A stretch of DNA of 59,650 bases from Clostridium sp. UBA4108 (lineage in GTDB: Bacteria; Bacillota; Clostridia; Clostridiales; Clostridiaceae), in the NCBI GenBank assembly GCA_002381695.1, contig DFXM01000020.1, forward strand, positions 456,725 through 516,374. Reading direction: 5' to 3'. A program made the translations under genes and the position numbers. The notes below the pieces were generated by a model. That model ran no database searches. It had not been told where the DNA came from and worked only from the letters and a program-made list of their open reading frames with translations. Position 1 is the stretch's first letter. Every line of letters begins with the position of its first letter. Shown piece by piece: positions 32,905-43,218 of the stretch.

Positions 32905-34667
32905 TACAAGAAAAGAGAAAAAAGATTCCAACCTTTAAATATATCTGGAAGATGATAAAATATAGACCTTGGCTTTATACAATAAATTGTATTTTATGGT
33001 TATTAATTCATGTTGCACCCCTTATACCAGGATTATTAGCTAAAGAATTCTTTGATGTGCTGAACTCTAAAGGAAAAATAAATAAGGATATTCTATGGAT
33101 TACTGCACTTATTATTATGGTAGCATTAACGAGAGCCCTAATTATAAAGATAGGTGGAAGAGTTGACACTATACACAGATTTAATATGAGTGCACTTATT
33201 AGACGGAATCTATTAGAATGTATGTTAAATGCACCTTTAGGAAAAGCTCAAACATCTTTAGGTGAGGCTATAAATTGTTTTAGAGATGACATAGATGAAA
33301 TTGAAAATACTATAAGCTGGACTTTGGACTTAATAGGGGAGATTGCCTTTTCTATAGTTGCAATTATAATTTTATTAACTATAAATGTAAGAGTTACTTT
33401 ATTCGTTTTTGCACCACTAGTTTTAGTGATAATTTTAGCACAAAAAGCTAGAATGTATATAGAAAAGTATAGGAAAAATGCAAGGGCAGCAACAGGAGAT
33501 GTATCAGGAGCTATAGGGGAGATATTTAACTCCATACAAGCCATTAAAGTATCTGGAAGTGAGGAGTATATTGTTGATAATTTAAATAGTTTAAATAAAC
33601 AAAGACATAAATATATGGTGAAAGATAAGATATTAAATAAAATTATGGATGCTATATATGATAATACAGTTAATATAGGTACTGGATTAATTTTACTTTT
33701 GGCTGGTAAATATATGAGAGCTGGAACCTTTAGTGTAGGAGATTTTTCATTGTTTGTGTATTATCTAACCTTTGTAGCAGATTGTACTCATTTCTTTGGT
33801 ATACTCTTAGCAAAGTATGAGCAAGGAGGCATTGCTTTTAAAAGAATGTTTATGCTCTTAGGAACTATGGATGAAGAAAAGTTACTTGAACATAATCCAT
33901 TATATTTAAAAGGGAAACTTCCTAAAGATAATATTAATGATGAATGTGAGAGCTTAATGAATCTAGAGGTTAAGGATTTAACCTATATGTATAATGAAGT
34001 AAATGGAATTAGAGATATAAATTTTAATGTTAAGAAGGGACAGTTTACTGTTATTACTGGAAGGATAGGTTCAGGTAAAACTACACTTATAAAAACTCTT
34101 CTAGGAATATTGCCTATGATCAGTGGAGAGGTATGTTGGAATGGGAAAAACATAGAGAATAATGAAAGCTTTTTCAGGCCCCCAATTAGCTCTTATACCT
34201 CCCAAATTCCTAATTTATTTAGTGATACCTTAAAGAATAATATTTTATTGGGATTAGATGATAATACTGTAGATTTAAATAATATCATTTACTCAGCAGT
34301 ATTGGAAAAAGACATAGAGACCTTTGAACAAGGGGTAGAAACTATAATAGGATCTAAAGGAGTAAAATTATCAGGAGGGCAACGACAAAGGGTGGCAGTT
34401 GCTCGTATGTTTGCACGTAAAGCTCAAATATATATTTTTGATGATATATCTAGTGCCTTGGATATAGAGACAGAGATTAAACTTTGGGATAGGGTGTTTG
34501 AAAAGAAGAATACCACTTGCATAGTAGTCTCTAATAGACATGTAGCGTTAAAAAATGCTGATAATATTATAGTAATGAAAGATGGAATTATTGAAGCACA
34601 AGGGAATTTGGAAGATTTATTAGACAATTGTGAAGAAATGAGAAAGATTTGGGGAATGCAACTTTAG
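32901..34667 (+). CDS. Heterodimeric ABC multidrug exporter, subunit 2
   Basis: The 588-residue partner half-transporter has an N-terminal six-helix membrane domain. Its ATPase domain has Walker A GRIGSGKTT, a canonical signature LSGGQRQRVAVARM and a Walker B IYIFDDISSALD in which aspartate replaces the catalytic glutamate. The degenerate Walker B and the degenerate signature of subunit 1 would fall in the same composite ATP site, the mark of an asymmetric exporter. Its start overlaps subunit 1 by four bases, with GAGGAGG before it, so the two are made together. The following HAD gene is convergent. Confidence 0.9.
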   Translation: MIQEKRKKIPTFKYIWKMIKYRPWLYTINCILWLLIHVAPLIPGLLAKEFFDVLNSKGKINKDILWITALIIMVALTRALIIKIGGRVDTIHRFNMSALIRRNLLECMLNAPLGKAQTSLGEAINCFRDDIDEIENTISWTLDLIGEIAFSIVAIIILLTINVRVTLFVFAPLVLVIILAQKARMYIEKYRKNARAATGDVSGAIGEIFNSIQAIKVSGSEEYIVDNLNSLNKQRHKYMVKDKILNKIMDAIYDNTVNIGTGLILLLAGKYMRAGTFSVGDFSLFVYYLTFVADCTHFFGILLAKYEQGGIAFKRMFMLLGTMDEEKLLEHNPLYLKGKLPKDNINDECESLMNLEVKDLTYMYNEVNGIRDINFNVKKGQFTVITGRIGSGKTTLIKTLLGILPMISGEVCWNGKNIENNESFFRPPISSYTSQIPNLFSDTLKNNILLGLDDNTVDLNNIIYSAVLEKDIETFEQGVETIIGSKGVKLSGGQRQRVAVARMFARKAQIYIFDDISSALDIETEIKLWDRVFEKKNTTCIVVSNRHVALKNADNIIVMKDGIIEAQGNLEDLLDNCEEMRKIWGMQL

Positions 34668-34678
34668 ATTGCACATCC

Positions 34679-35407
34679 CTATAAAAATTGTATTGTATCA
34701 ATATCAAGGTTGTAGGTTACATCTTTTCTCTCAACTACAACTTTGATTTTATTTTTCACCTCTTCATCCTCCATAACCTTTTGTAAAAGTTCTCGAGTTG
34801 GATTTATGCAATAGGGAATTCCTACATTTTTAAACATGGTAAAATCTCCAGAGGTATCACCATAGGCGTAGCTTTTTTCTAAGTCTATGTTATATTTTTC
34901 TTTAAGCTCTAAAAGGGCTTTTTGCTTGCTTTCGGAATCCCACATAGGTACTATATTACCTGTATAGCTATCTGATTCATCTAATAAATATATAGAACCT
35001 CTATAATCATCCATACTGTATTTGCTAGACATTTCTCGAACAAGTTCTATAGGAGAACCAGAAATGGCAATTACTATATGACCTTGTTCTTTATGCCACC
35101 TAATTCTTTCCCTAGAAAAGGTATATACTCTATCTCCTTTTTGTTCAATCACTTTTTTAGCTATATGGTCTATATGGTATCTGCTTATGCCTTTTATAGC
35201 TTCAGTATATATATCTACCATTTTTAGCAAATAGGTGTCATAGTCTCCTTGCCTCTTATCCCATTTTATAAATGCAGGTTTAACCTCACTATACCATTTT
35301 GTTTCTGCTACTAATTCATATTTGATGATCTTTTTAAAAACTTCAGTTATTAGTCCTTCTCTATATATTGTTCCATCAATATCAAAAAATGCTGCTATAT
35401 TTCCCAT
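34679..35407 (-). CDS. HAD-superfamily phosphatase (HAD-IB)
   Basis: The 242-residue protein has the HAD motif I FFDIDGTIYREG at the start, motif II IAISGSP near residue 115 and a late AYGDTSGDFTMF (motif IV). This layout is that of HAD-IB phosphatases related to phosphoserine phosphatase. The substrate is unknown. It is cytoplasmic. It is encoded convergently to the ABC exporter, with only 11 bp between the stops. Confidence 0.85.
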   Translation of the reverse strand: MGNIAAFFDIDGTIYREGLITEVFKKIIKYELVAETKWYSEVKPAFIKWDKRQGDYDTYLLKMVDIYTEAIKGISRYHIDHIAKKVIEQKGDRVYTFSRERIRWHKEQGHIVIAISGSPIELVREMSSKYSMDDYRGSIYLLDESDSYTGNIVPMWDSESKQKALLELKEKYNIDLEKSYAYGDTSGDFTMFKNVGIPYCINPTRELLQKVMEDEEVKNKIKVVVERKDVTYNLDIDTIQFL

Positions 35408-35650
35408 AAATTATACTCCTAACAATTAATAATATATTTAACTTTATATTATAGCATATAATCGAGAGATGTCAAAAAATGCTTTTAGATATTCTTTAGT
35501 GAGAGTAGAAAACAATTTTTGAAAATATATTATTTTATACAGAAGAAAAATTTAAAGTGTAGAATTGAAACTGTGAAAAGAAATTTTAAAGTGATTTCTA
35601 TAATAACTTAAGACTTATAGTCAATAATTATAAGAAAGGAAGGAGAAGAA

Positions 35651-36607
35651 ATGAAGATTGAAATAATAAATAAAATAGTAGAAAAGATAAAGGAATATAA
35701 TAATATAGCAATATATAGGCATGTGTTTCCAGATGCTGATTCTTATGGTTCTCAGGCTGGATTAAAGGATATTATAGAAAGTACATTTTCTGATAAGAAA
35801 GTAGTTTTATTGGGAGAACACGATCTAGCTTTAGGATATATAGGAGAAATGGGAAAAGAAGATGAGATGGAAATTAACGAGAAAACACTAGGTATAATAC
35901 TGGATGTATCTAATAAAGAGAGAGTAGACAATCAGAGCTTTTTTAACTGCGGATATTTGATTAAAATAGATCACCATAAACCTTTTGATGTTCCCTTTGA
36001 AAATTTGACATGGGTAGATACTAATTATACTTCTTGTAGTGAGATGATATTAGATTTATATATAAATAGTATTGAAAAACTGAGTATAGGTAAAAGCGGA
36101 AGAAAGGCATTATTTACAGGGATTATAGGGGATACAGGAAGATTTGCTTATTTAGATAATGCTACAGAATTATTTAAAAAGCTTCCAGTTATTAGCTATG
36201 ATATAGAATCTAAGGAAATATATTCTAATATGTATAGACGACAAAAAAATGAGCTTAAATTTTTAGGTTACATATACGAAAATTTCGAAGAAACAGATAA
36301 TGGAGTAGCTTATTTAAAAGTACCAAATGAAATTTTGGGAAAATATGGAATAGGGTGTATAAAAGCAGTTAGAATGGTAAATGCTCTTCAAGATTGTGAA
36401 GGTATAATTAATTGGCATTTCTTTGTGGAAAAGTCTCTTACAGGAGAGATAATGTGTGAGTTTAGATCTAATGGACCAAGAGTTAATGATATAGCAGCAA
36501 AATATGGTGGTGGCGGACATATGCTAGCGGCAGGAGCAACTGTAGCAAGTTGGGATGTAGTGGATAAAATGATTATAGATTTTGATAACAACTGTAAAAA
36601 TTTTTAA
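35651..36607 (+). CDS. DHH-DHHA1 phosphoesterase, NrnA-like oligoribonuclease / pAp phosphatase
   Basis: The 318-residue protein carries the DHH motifs in order: RHVFPDADSYGSQ near residue 23, LDVSNKERVD, IDHHKPFD near residue 110 and the DHHA1 tail GGGGHMLAAGATV. NrnA-type enzymes degrade very short RNAs and 3',5'-pAp. AAGGAAGGAGAA precedes the ATG. The motif AFPDADS-like start, with histidine absent before the first aspartate, is usual for this branch. No operon partner is obvious. Confidence 0.88.
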   Translation: MKIEIINKIVEKIKEYNNIAIYRHVFPDADSYGSQAGLKDIIESTFSDKKVVLLGEHDLALGYIGEMGKEDEMEINEKTLGIILDVSNKERVDNQSFFNCGYLIKIDHHKPFDVPFENLTWVDTNYTSCSEMILDLYINSIEKLSIGKSGRKALFTGIIGDTGRFAYLDNATELFKKLPVISYDIESKEIYSNMYRRQKNELKFLGYIYENFEETDNGVAYLKVPNEILGKYGIGCIKAVRMVNALQDCEGIINWHFFVEKSLTGEIMCEFRSNGPRVNDIAAKYGGGGHMLAAGATVASWDVVDKMIIDFDNNCKNF

Positions 36608-36754
36608 AATTAATTATAGTTTATGTTCTGAATGAGTATAAAATCTGGTTTCAATATTTATTTAAAGCACAATTTAATAATAAAGTTGATAAATTATTTA
36701 TTTAATATTATGGTAGAATAATATACATGATTAATACACGAAGGAGCAAAAATA

Positions 36755-38197
36755 ATGAACAATGACTTTAAGGATTTTGAAATAAGTGAAGATATATTGA
36801 GAGCAATAGAAGGACTAGGATACAAAACACCATCAGATGTACAAAACAAGGTTATTCCAGAGATCTTAAAAGGGACAGATGTGATAGTAAAATCTCAAAC
36901 AGGTAGTGGTAAAACAGCTTCCTTTGGAATACCATTATGTGAAAGAATAGGATGGGAGGAGAGCAATCCACAGGCATTGGTTTTAACTCCTACTAGAGAG
37001 CTTGCAGTTCAGGTTAAAGAGGACATTTCTAATATTGGTAGATTTAAAAGATTGAGAGTTGTTTCTGTATTTGGTAAGCAGCCTTTCTCAGATCAAACTA
37101 GAGAACTTAAACAAAAAACTCATATGGTAGTAGGTACTCCTGGTAGGGTATTAGATCATATAGATAGAGGAACTCTCAATGTAGATGATATAAAATATTT
37201 AATTATAGATGAAGCAGACGAGATGCTAAATATGGGATTTATTTCTCAAGTAGAGTCTATAATTAAAACATTGCCTAAGGAAAGAGTAACTATGCTTTTT
37301 TCAGCAACTATACCAGAAGAGATTCAAAGGCTTTGTGAAAAATATATGGATAGACCATTAAGTATTGAAATAGTTGCCCAAAAACTTATAACAGATAATA
37401 TTGAGCATAGATTATATAAAGTAGATGAGAAATATAAGATAGAGGGTTTAAATAAGATATTAATTACAGAAACTCCAGAGACTGCAGTTATATTCTGTAG
37501 AACTAAAGATAATGTAGACAGGGTTTTCAATAATTTAAGTCAGAAAACATATTCTGTTAATAAAATTCATGGAGGGATGTTACAAAAAGAAAGACTTGAT
37601 ACTATGAATAGTTTCAAAAGAGGAGATTTTAGATTACTAATAGCAACAGATGTGGCAGCTAGAGGAATAGACGTAGAGGGAATAACACATGTTATTAACT
37701 TTGATCTACCCATGGAAAAAGAATCTTATGTTCATAGAATTGGAAGAACTGGTAGAGCAGGAGCCAAAGGAATAGCGATTACTTTCTTAACGGAATATGA
37801 GGATAAATTTTTAAATGATATAGAAGAATATATAGGCTTCTCCATAGAAAAATTTAAACTACCTACAGAAGAAGAACTGAGCGAAAAGAAAGAAGAGGCT
37901 ATAAAATATCTTGCTCAAAGACCAAAGAGTAAAAAACAGAAAAATGAAAAGATAAACAATAATATAACTAAGATATATTTAAATGGGGGAAAGAAGAAGA
38001 AAATTAGGCCAGGAGACATAGCTGGGACAATAAACAGTATAGAAGGAGTTATTCCAGAGGATATAGGAATCATAGATGTTCAAGATAATGTATCTTATGT
38101 AGATATATTAAATGGTAAGGGTAAAATAGTTATAGATGAGCTAAATAAAATGACTATAAAAGGTAAAAAATTAAAAGTAGAAAAAGCTAGACAATAG
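36755..38197 (+). CDS. DEAD-box RNA helicase with DbpA-type RNA-binding domain
   Basis: The 480-residue helicase has a Q motif (residues 6-35), Walker A SQTGSGKT, PTRELA, TPGR, DEAD (IIDEADEMLNMGF), SAT and the C-terminal helicase motifs including HRIGRTGRAG. The last 75 residues (NGGKKKKIRPGDIAGTINSI) match the DbpA RNA-binding domain, which binds 23S rRNA hairpin 92 in DbpA. A role in large-subunit ribosome assembly is therefore likely. It precedes an amidohydrolase gene by 18 bp. Confidence 0.88.
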   Translation: MNNDFKDFEISEDILRAIEGLGYKTPSDVQNKVIPEILKGTDVIVKSQTGSGKTASFGIPLCERIGWEESNPQALVLTPTRELAVQVKEDISNIGRFKRLRVVSVFGKQPFSDQTRELKQKTHMVVGTPGRVLDHIDRGTLNVDDIKYLIIDEADEMLNMGFISQVESIIKTLPKERVTMLFSATIPEEIQRLCEKYMDRPLSIEIVAQKLITDNIEHRLYKVDEKYKIEGLNKILITETPETAVIFCRTKDNVDRVFNNLSQKTYSVNKIHGGMLQKERLDTMNSFKRGDFRLLIATDVAARGIDVEGITHVINFDLPMEKESYVHRIGRTGRAGAKGIAITFLTEYEDKFLNDIEEYIGFSIEKFKLPTEEELSEKKEEAIKYLAQRPKSKKQKNEKINNNITKIYLNGGKKKKIRPGDIAGTINSIEGVIPEDIGIIDVQDNVSYVDILNGKGKIVIDELNKMTIKGKKLKVEKARQ

Positions 38198-38215
38198 AAT
38201 TGAGGGGGATGTTAT

Positions 38216-39805
38216 ATGGGGACTTTGTTTATTAATGGGAAAATAGTTTCATTGGATTCAAAGAATAATTTTTATGAGTCCATAGGAGTGAAGAATAATA
38301 CTATTAACTTTTTAGGCAGTAATGAAGAAGCAAGTGAGGTAAAACACTCCTATGAGAATGTTATTGATCTAAAAAGTAAAGTAATAATACCAGGATTAAA
38401 TGATAGCCATATGCACTTATTAAATTATGGATATAACTTTTATAAATTAGAGCTTGGAGAATATGACTCTATTGAAGAAATAAAAAAGGAAGTCACTAAA
38501 ATCATAAATACCAGACAAAAAAATTACAATAAGTGGTTATTAGGAAGAGGATGGAATCAAGATAAGTTTAAGGAAAAAAGATTCATAAATAAAGATGACT
38601 TAGACCAGATATCAACAGAGATACCAATAATATTTTCTAGGGTATGTGGGCATATTGCAGTGTGCAATTCAAAGGCATTAGAGTATTTAAATATTGAAAA
38701 TTTAAGAAATAATTCTAATGTTGAGCTAGAAAAGGGAATTTTCAAAGAAGATTCAATAAATATTCTTACTGGAGTCATTTCACCACCATCTTTAGGAGAA
38801 ATGAAGGATATGATTAGTAAGACCTGTGATGAGTTATTAAGTTATGGAATTACATCTGTTCAAACAGATGATTTTGATGCTATGCCAGGAAGTGATTATA
38901 AAAAGGTATTTGAGGCTTATGAAGAGTTATATCGAGAAGGAAACCTCAAGGTTAGAGTTTATGAACAGTGTTTATTCCTTAATGAAGAGAAGTTTAAGGA
39001 ATTTGTTAAAAATGGATATAGAACTGGCAAGGGAGATAATTTTATTAAAATTGGACCTCTCAAGCTATTGCTAGATGGTTCATTAGGAGGAAGAACAGCT
39101 TTATTAAGAGATGATTATAGCGATGATAAGAATAATATAGGAATTTCTCTGTATACTAAAGAAGAACTATATAAATATATTAAATATGCCCATGAAAATG
39201 GATTCCAAATAGCAGCTCATGCTATAGGTGATGGTGCTATGGAGTTATATCTAAACATTCTAGAAAGTTTAGAAGAAGATCTAGGAACAAGACGTCATGG
39301 TATAGTACATTGTCAAATCACAGCTAACGACATTATAGAGAAAATGAAAAAATTACAGGTAATGGCATATGTTCAACCTATATTTTTAGATTATGATATG
39401 CATATAGTAGAAGATAGAGTAGGGAGTAGGGCGAAGGAATCTTATGTATTTAGAACTCTAAGAGAGTGTGGAATAAAAGTATCAGGAGGATCTGACTCAC
39501 CTGTGGTTCATTTTAATCCTTTTGAAAATATTTACTCAGCAGTATGTAGAAAGGATTTAAATGGATATCCAGAAAATGGATACATGCCTAAGGAGAGATT
39601 AAGCGTAGAAGAGGCTCTGAGAATGTTTACTATAGATAGTGCATATTGTTCCTTTGAAGAGAATATAAAAGGAAGTTTAGAAGTGGGTAAATTGGCAGAT
39701 TTAGTAGTGTTAGATAAGGATATATTTGAAATACCTGAGGATGAAATTAAAAATGTAAAAGCAGAGCTTACTATGGTAGATGGAGAAATAGTTTATAGAA
39801 TATAA
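38216..39805 (+). CDS. YtcJ-like amidohydrolase
   Basis: The 529-residue protein is of the amidohydrolase-3 (YtcJ) group. It has SHMHLLNYG (HxH) near residue 65, LLDGSLGGRTALL, AAHAIGDGAM, HGIVHCQIT and the late metal aspartate SGGSDSPV, then ADLVVLDKDIFE near the C-terminus. The substrate is unknown. It follows the helicase gene closely with GAGGGGG before the ATG, so it may share that promoter. A terminator follows. Confidence 0.85.
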   Translation: MGTLFINGKIVSLDSKNNFYESIGVKNNTINFLGSNEEASEVKHSYENVIDLKSKVIIPGLNDSHMHLLNYGYNFYKLELGEYDSIEEIKKEVTKIINTRQKNYNKWLLGRGWNQDKFKEKRFINKDDLDQISTEIPIIFSRVCGHIAVCNSKALEYLNIENLRNNSNVELEKGIFKEDSINILTGVISPPSLGEMKDMISKTCDELLSYGITSVQTDDFDAMPGSDYKKVFEAYEELYREGNLKVRVYEQCLFLNEEKFKEFVKNGYRTGKGDNFIKIGPLKLLLDGSLGGRTALLRDDYSDDKNNIGISLYTKEELYKYIKYAHENGFQIAAHAIGDGAMELYLNILESLEEDLGTRRHGIVHCQITANDIIEKMKKLQVMAYVQPIFLDYDMHIVEDRVGSRAKESYVFRTLRECGIKVSGGSDSPVVHFNPFENIYSAVCRKDLNGYPENGYMPKERLSVEEALRMFTIDSAYCSFEENIKGSLEVGKLADLVVLDKDIFEIPEDEIKNVKAELTMVDGEIVYRI

Positions 39806-39847
39806 TATTATAAAATTTTGCATTAACTTAATAAAATGGGGAAAACT

Positions 39848-39884
39848 AAAGCATAGTCATGTGACTATGCTTTTAATATTTTTA
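39848..39884 (+). terminator. Terminator after the YtcJ-like gene
   Basis: AAAGCATAGTCA and TGACTATGCTTT form a perfect 12-bp stem with a TG loop, followed by T-rich bases. It lies just before the deacetylase ribosome site. Confidence 0.8.
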
Positions 39885-39901
39885 TTAAGGAGAAATTTTA
39901 T

Positions 39902-40735
39902 ATGAGGTATAGATTTAATAAAAGTTTTATGTTTAGTTTAATTTTACTTATGCTACTACTTAATATAGTAGAGTATTTTTTAGCTTTAGAAAGTCCATTA
40001 GAAGTAAGTTCTATATGGTCTACCAATGAAATGTCAAAAATAGAAGATAACTATAATAGAAAATTTAAAAATCCAGATACCATACTTAATGAACCGATAT
40101 ATAGGGTGGATATGGCAGATAAAAAAATAGCATTTACCTTTGATATAAACTGGGCAGAAAAGGAGTGCTTACCAGATATTCTTAATATTTTAGATAAACA
40201 TAGTATTAAGTGTACATTTTTTATGATGGGCAAATGGATTACATATCCAGAGGAGAATGGTGAAAAATTAAAAGAGATTAATAAAAGAGGACATGAAATA
40301 GGAAATCATAGTTTTGTTCATCCAGATTTTAAAGCAATAGGCAAAGAAAGAATGATTAGTGAAGTTAAGAAAACAGAAGATATTATAAATAAAAGTATAG
40401 GGGTTACAACAAAACTTTTTAGATTTCCTAGTGGAAGCTATACCAGGGAAGGAGTAGAAATAATAAGGTCCTTAGGATATGAAGCTATTCAATGGGATGT
40501 GGATAGTGTTGATTGGAAACAGCTAGGATTAGACAGAGAGTATAATAGAGTGATAAAAAATGTAAAACCTGGCTCTATAGTGTTATTTCATAATGATGGA
40601 ATCTTTACGCCTGAGAACTTAGAACGGCTTATACCGGAATTAAAATCACAGGGTTATAGTTTTGTTACTGTAGGAGAACTCATATATAAAGAAAATTTTG
40701 AGATTGATGAGCAAGGTACCCAAAAAGCAAAGTAA
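39902..40735 (+). CDS. PdaB-like polysaccharide deacetylase
   Basis: The 277-residue protein has an N-terminal membrane anchor or signal (residues 8-30) and a NodB-homology domain. Motif 1 reads IAFTFDINW, the PdaB-type form with one metal aspartate changed. Motif 2 is GNHSFVHPD; other motifs are FRFPSGSYTREG, IQWDVDSVDW and SIVLFHND. PdaB-like proteins act in the spore cortex or wall of sporulating Firmicutes (known for Bacillus), supporting a spore-former. The aspartate loss makes classical deacetylase activity uncertain. A terminator follows. Confidence 0.85.
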   Translation: MRYRFNKSFMFSLILLMLLLNIVEYFLALESPLEVSSIWSTNEMSKIEDNYNRKFKNPDTILNEPIYRVDMADKKIAFTFDINWAEKECLPDILNILDKHSIKCTFFMMGKWITYPEENGEKLKEINKRGHEIGNHSFVHPDFKAIGKERMISEVKKTEDIINKSIGVTTKLFRFPSGSYTREGVEIIRSLGYEAIQWDVDSVDWKQLGLDREYNRVIKNVKPGSIVLFHNDGIFTPENLERLIPELKSQGYSFVTVGELIYKENFEIDEQGTQKAK

Positions 40736-40767
40736 AAATAGGAGACAATAGCTCCTATTTTATTTTG
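40735..40767 (+). terminator. Terminator after the deacetylase
   Basis: AAAATAGGAG and CTCCTATTTT form a 10-bp stem with a 7-nt loop and a T-rich tail. Confidence 0.8.
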
Positions 40768-40952
40768 TTCTGATTTAATATAATATTGATAATATGTAGT
40801 TCTAAAATCAACAAACATTTAAAATAGAGTCTTATTTTATATAAATATAAGGAAATAGTGATTAACTATTAAAGTGATAAAACTACAATATATGATTTTC
40901 TATATAAGAAAAAAAGTGTATAATAATCTGATAATATAAATGAAGGTGAGTG

Positions 40953-42215
40953 ATGGATATGAATATGGTAAAGAGATACAATGGAAAAACGAAGAACTAT
41001 ATTTTTATATCCATAATTATTGTATTATCTGCTCAAATATATTTTTACCCCTTGGGAATGGACTTGAGAGTCTCTATGGGAGTAGTTGTATTTAATATAA
41101 TAGTATTAATGATGGAGGATTTGTCAGAGATATATTTAGCAATATTAGTCAGTATAGGAGTACTTCTAGTTAGAACTGAAATTAATATAGGATTCTTAGA
41201 CTATAGTTTATATGAAGGAATTAAGCATAATATATCTTCTATAATTTATTATATAAGCTATGGTGTTTTAATTTGGTTAGTTAAATTAAAGAAGTATAAG
41301 GATGACATAATTATTGCAATTATATTATTAGCAATAATTGATTGTGTAAGTAATATAATTGAGGCTATTATAGTGGATGAATTAAACTTTGAACTATTTA
41401 AAATGGCCATTATAGTTGCAATTATTAGAAGTGTAATTGCATATATCATGTATTTAATCTATAATAAACAAAAATTATTTATTGTAAATAGAGAGCATCA
41501 GAAAAGATATGCACAGTTGAATGTACTAATATCAAATATTCAAGCAGAGATGTTTTACTTAAAAAAATCTATGAAAGATATAGAGAATGTTATGGGAAAG
41601 AGCTATAGCATCTATGATGAGTATAAAGATAATGAAACACTTAGGGAAAGAACCCTAGACATTGCTAGAGAAGTTCATGAGATTAAAAAGGATTATTTTA
41701 GAGTATTAAAGGGATTCGAGAATTTAATAGATGATTTAGAGAGTGAAGACACAATGTCGATTTCCAACATATTTTATATAATTAAAGAGAATACTTTAAG
41801 ATATATTAAAGAAAGTGATGTAGATATAAAGATAGATTTTATATATGAAAAAGATTTTATAGTAAAGCCATACTACAGTTTATTTGGAGTTTTAAATAAT
41901 CTTATTGTAAATAGTATAGATGCATGTGGGAATAATGGATATATCGAAATTATTGTAAAAGAGGAAGAAAACTTTATTTCTATGGAAGTAAAAGATAGCG
42001 GTATAGGTGTTGAAGAAGATATAATTCCATATATATTTAATCCAGGGTTTACTACTAAATACGATAAAGAAACAGGAGGGGCATCTACAGGGATAGGTCT
42101 AGCTCATGTAAAAAATATTATAGATGAGTTAGGTGGTAACATTGAAGTAATTTCAAAAATAAATATAGGAACAAAATTTATTTTAAAATTTGATAAGGAA
42201 TTATTAATAGGGTGA
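40953..42215 (+). CDS. Sensor histidine kinase, GlnK (YcbA)-like
   Basis: The protein of about 420 residues has an N-terminal half of six or so hydrophobic helices (residues 15-180) and a helical H-box region with REVHEIKKDYFRVLKG. A HATPase domain follows, with NNLIVNSIDACGNNG, DSGIGVEEDI and the G box TGIGLAHVKNI. This resembles the B. subtilis GlnK type, whose kinase region is followed by a YcbB-type regulator, as here 6 bp downstream. In B. subtilis that pair responds to glutamine and controls glutamine uptake. GAAGGTGAG precedes the ATG. Confidence 0.8.
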   Translation: MDMNMVKRYNGKTKNYIFISIIIVLSAQIYFYPLGMDLRVSMGVVVFNIIVLMMEDLSEIYLAILVSIGVLLVRTEINIGFLDYSLYEGIKHNISSIIYYISYGVLIWLVKLKKYKDDIIIAIILLAIIDCVSNIIEAIIVDELNFELFKMAIIVAIIRSVIAYIMYLIYNKQKLFIVNREHQKRYAQLNVLISNIQAEMFYLKKSMKDIENVMGKSYSIYDEYKDNETLRERTLDIAREVHEIKKDYFRVLKGFENLIDDLESEDTMSISNIFYIIKENTLRYIKESDVDIKIDFIYEKDFIVKPYYSLFGVLNNLIVNSIDACGNNGYIEIIVKEEENFISMEVKDSGIGVEEDIIPYIFNPGFTTKYDKETGGASTGIGLAHVKNIIDELGGNIEVISKINIGTKFILKFDKELLIG

Positions 42216-42221
42216 TTATAC

Positions 42222-43103
42222 ATGGAAAAGACTTTTTTAATTATAGATGATGATATTAATATTAGAAAAATGCTGAGTATATTAATAAAAAATAATGGAC
42301 TAGGTAGAATTGTATGTGAGCTTCAGAGTGGAGAGCATGCAGTTGAAGAAATCTTGTTTTACAATGCAGATATAGTTTTAGTAGATTTACTCTTACCAAC
42401 AGTTGATGGAGTTGAAATAGTTAAATCTGCTACTAAAAAAGGTTACAATGGGAAATTTGTAATGATTTCTCAAATAGAAGATGAAAAATTGGTTTCAATG
42501 GCTTATGAAAGTGGGATTTTATTTTTTATAGATAAACCTATTAATAGTATAGAGGTCATTAACGTATTAAAAGGAATATGCAATAATATTGATTTAGAAA
42601 ATTCTTTGGCAAGGATAAAGAATGTGTTATCAGATATTGGAGAAGTAAAGGAATCATCTAAAGGTACATATGATGATGGAAAGATAGAAAAAATTTTTAG
42701 CGAAATAGGAATATTAGGAGAAATAGGAAGTAAGGATTTACAGAGGATAATAAATGAAATAATGAAATTAAAAAAGAAAAATCCTTCAGCTACTTATCAA
42801 TTACATAAAATATATGAGGGAGCAGAAATAAAAGAAGAGGATGAATCAAATGTTATTTTAAATAAAAAAGCTTTAGAACAAAGAATTAGAAGAACAATCC
42901 AAAAAGCTTTTAGAAATATTGCAGAAATAGGTTGCCATGATTATGATAATCATGTATTTTTTGAATATAGTACCTTACTTTTCGATTTCAAGCAGATAAG
43001 ACAAGAAATGAGACACATAAATAATCCTCTTGAGGAGCCAGGCAAAATTAATACTAAGAAGTTCATAGAGGGAATAATAATAAAATTGACTAAAGAATAC
43101 TAA
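42222..43103 (+). CDS. Response regulator with YcbB domain, GlnL-like
   Basis: The 293-residue protein has a receiver domain (LIIDDD at residue 6, the phosphoacceptor in VLVDLLLP near 57, and FFIDKP with the conserved lysine near 105). The C-terminal YcbB-like effector domain (RRTIQKAFRNIAEIGCHDYD) is typical of GlnL. It is co-transcribed with its sensor kinase. The gltS gene starts 115 bp downstream on the same strand, which makes the glutamate carrier the most likely target (inference). Confidence 0.83.
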   Translation: MEKTFLIIDDDINIRKMLSILIKNNGLGRIVCELQSGEHAVEEILFYNADIVLVDLLLPTVDGVEIVKSATKKGYNGKFVMISQIEDEKLVSMAYESGILFFIDKPINSIEVINVLKGICNNIDLENSLARIKNVLSDIGEVKESSKGTYDDGKIEKIFSEIGILGEIGSKDLQRIINEIMKLKKKNPSATYQLHKIYEGAEIKEEDESNVILNKKALEQRIRRTIQKAFRNIAEIGCHDYDNHVFFEYSTLLFDFKQIRQEMRHINNPLEEPGKINTKKFIEGIIIKLTKEY

Positions 43104-43111
43104 TGAGGATA

Positions 43112-43131
43112 TTTTTAGAAAATTCTAAAAA
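43112..43131. repeat. Palindrome between the GlnL-like regulator and gltS
   Basis: TTTTTAGAAAATTCTAAAAA has 9-bp arms and lies 80-100 bp upstream of gltS. No clear T-run follows, so it may be a regulator site rather than a terminator. Confidence 0.4.
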
Positions 43132-43218
43132 TGTTTGAGGATTTTAGTATTTTTTTGATAGTATTAGTAGTTTTCTTCTTATAATGTTTTATGTATAGGA
43201 TTATAAGGAGGGGAAAAA

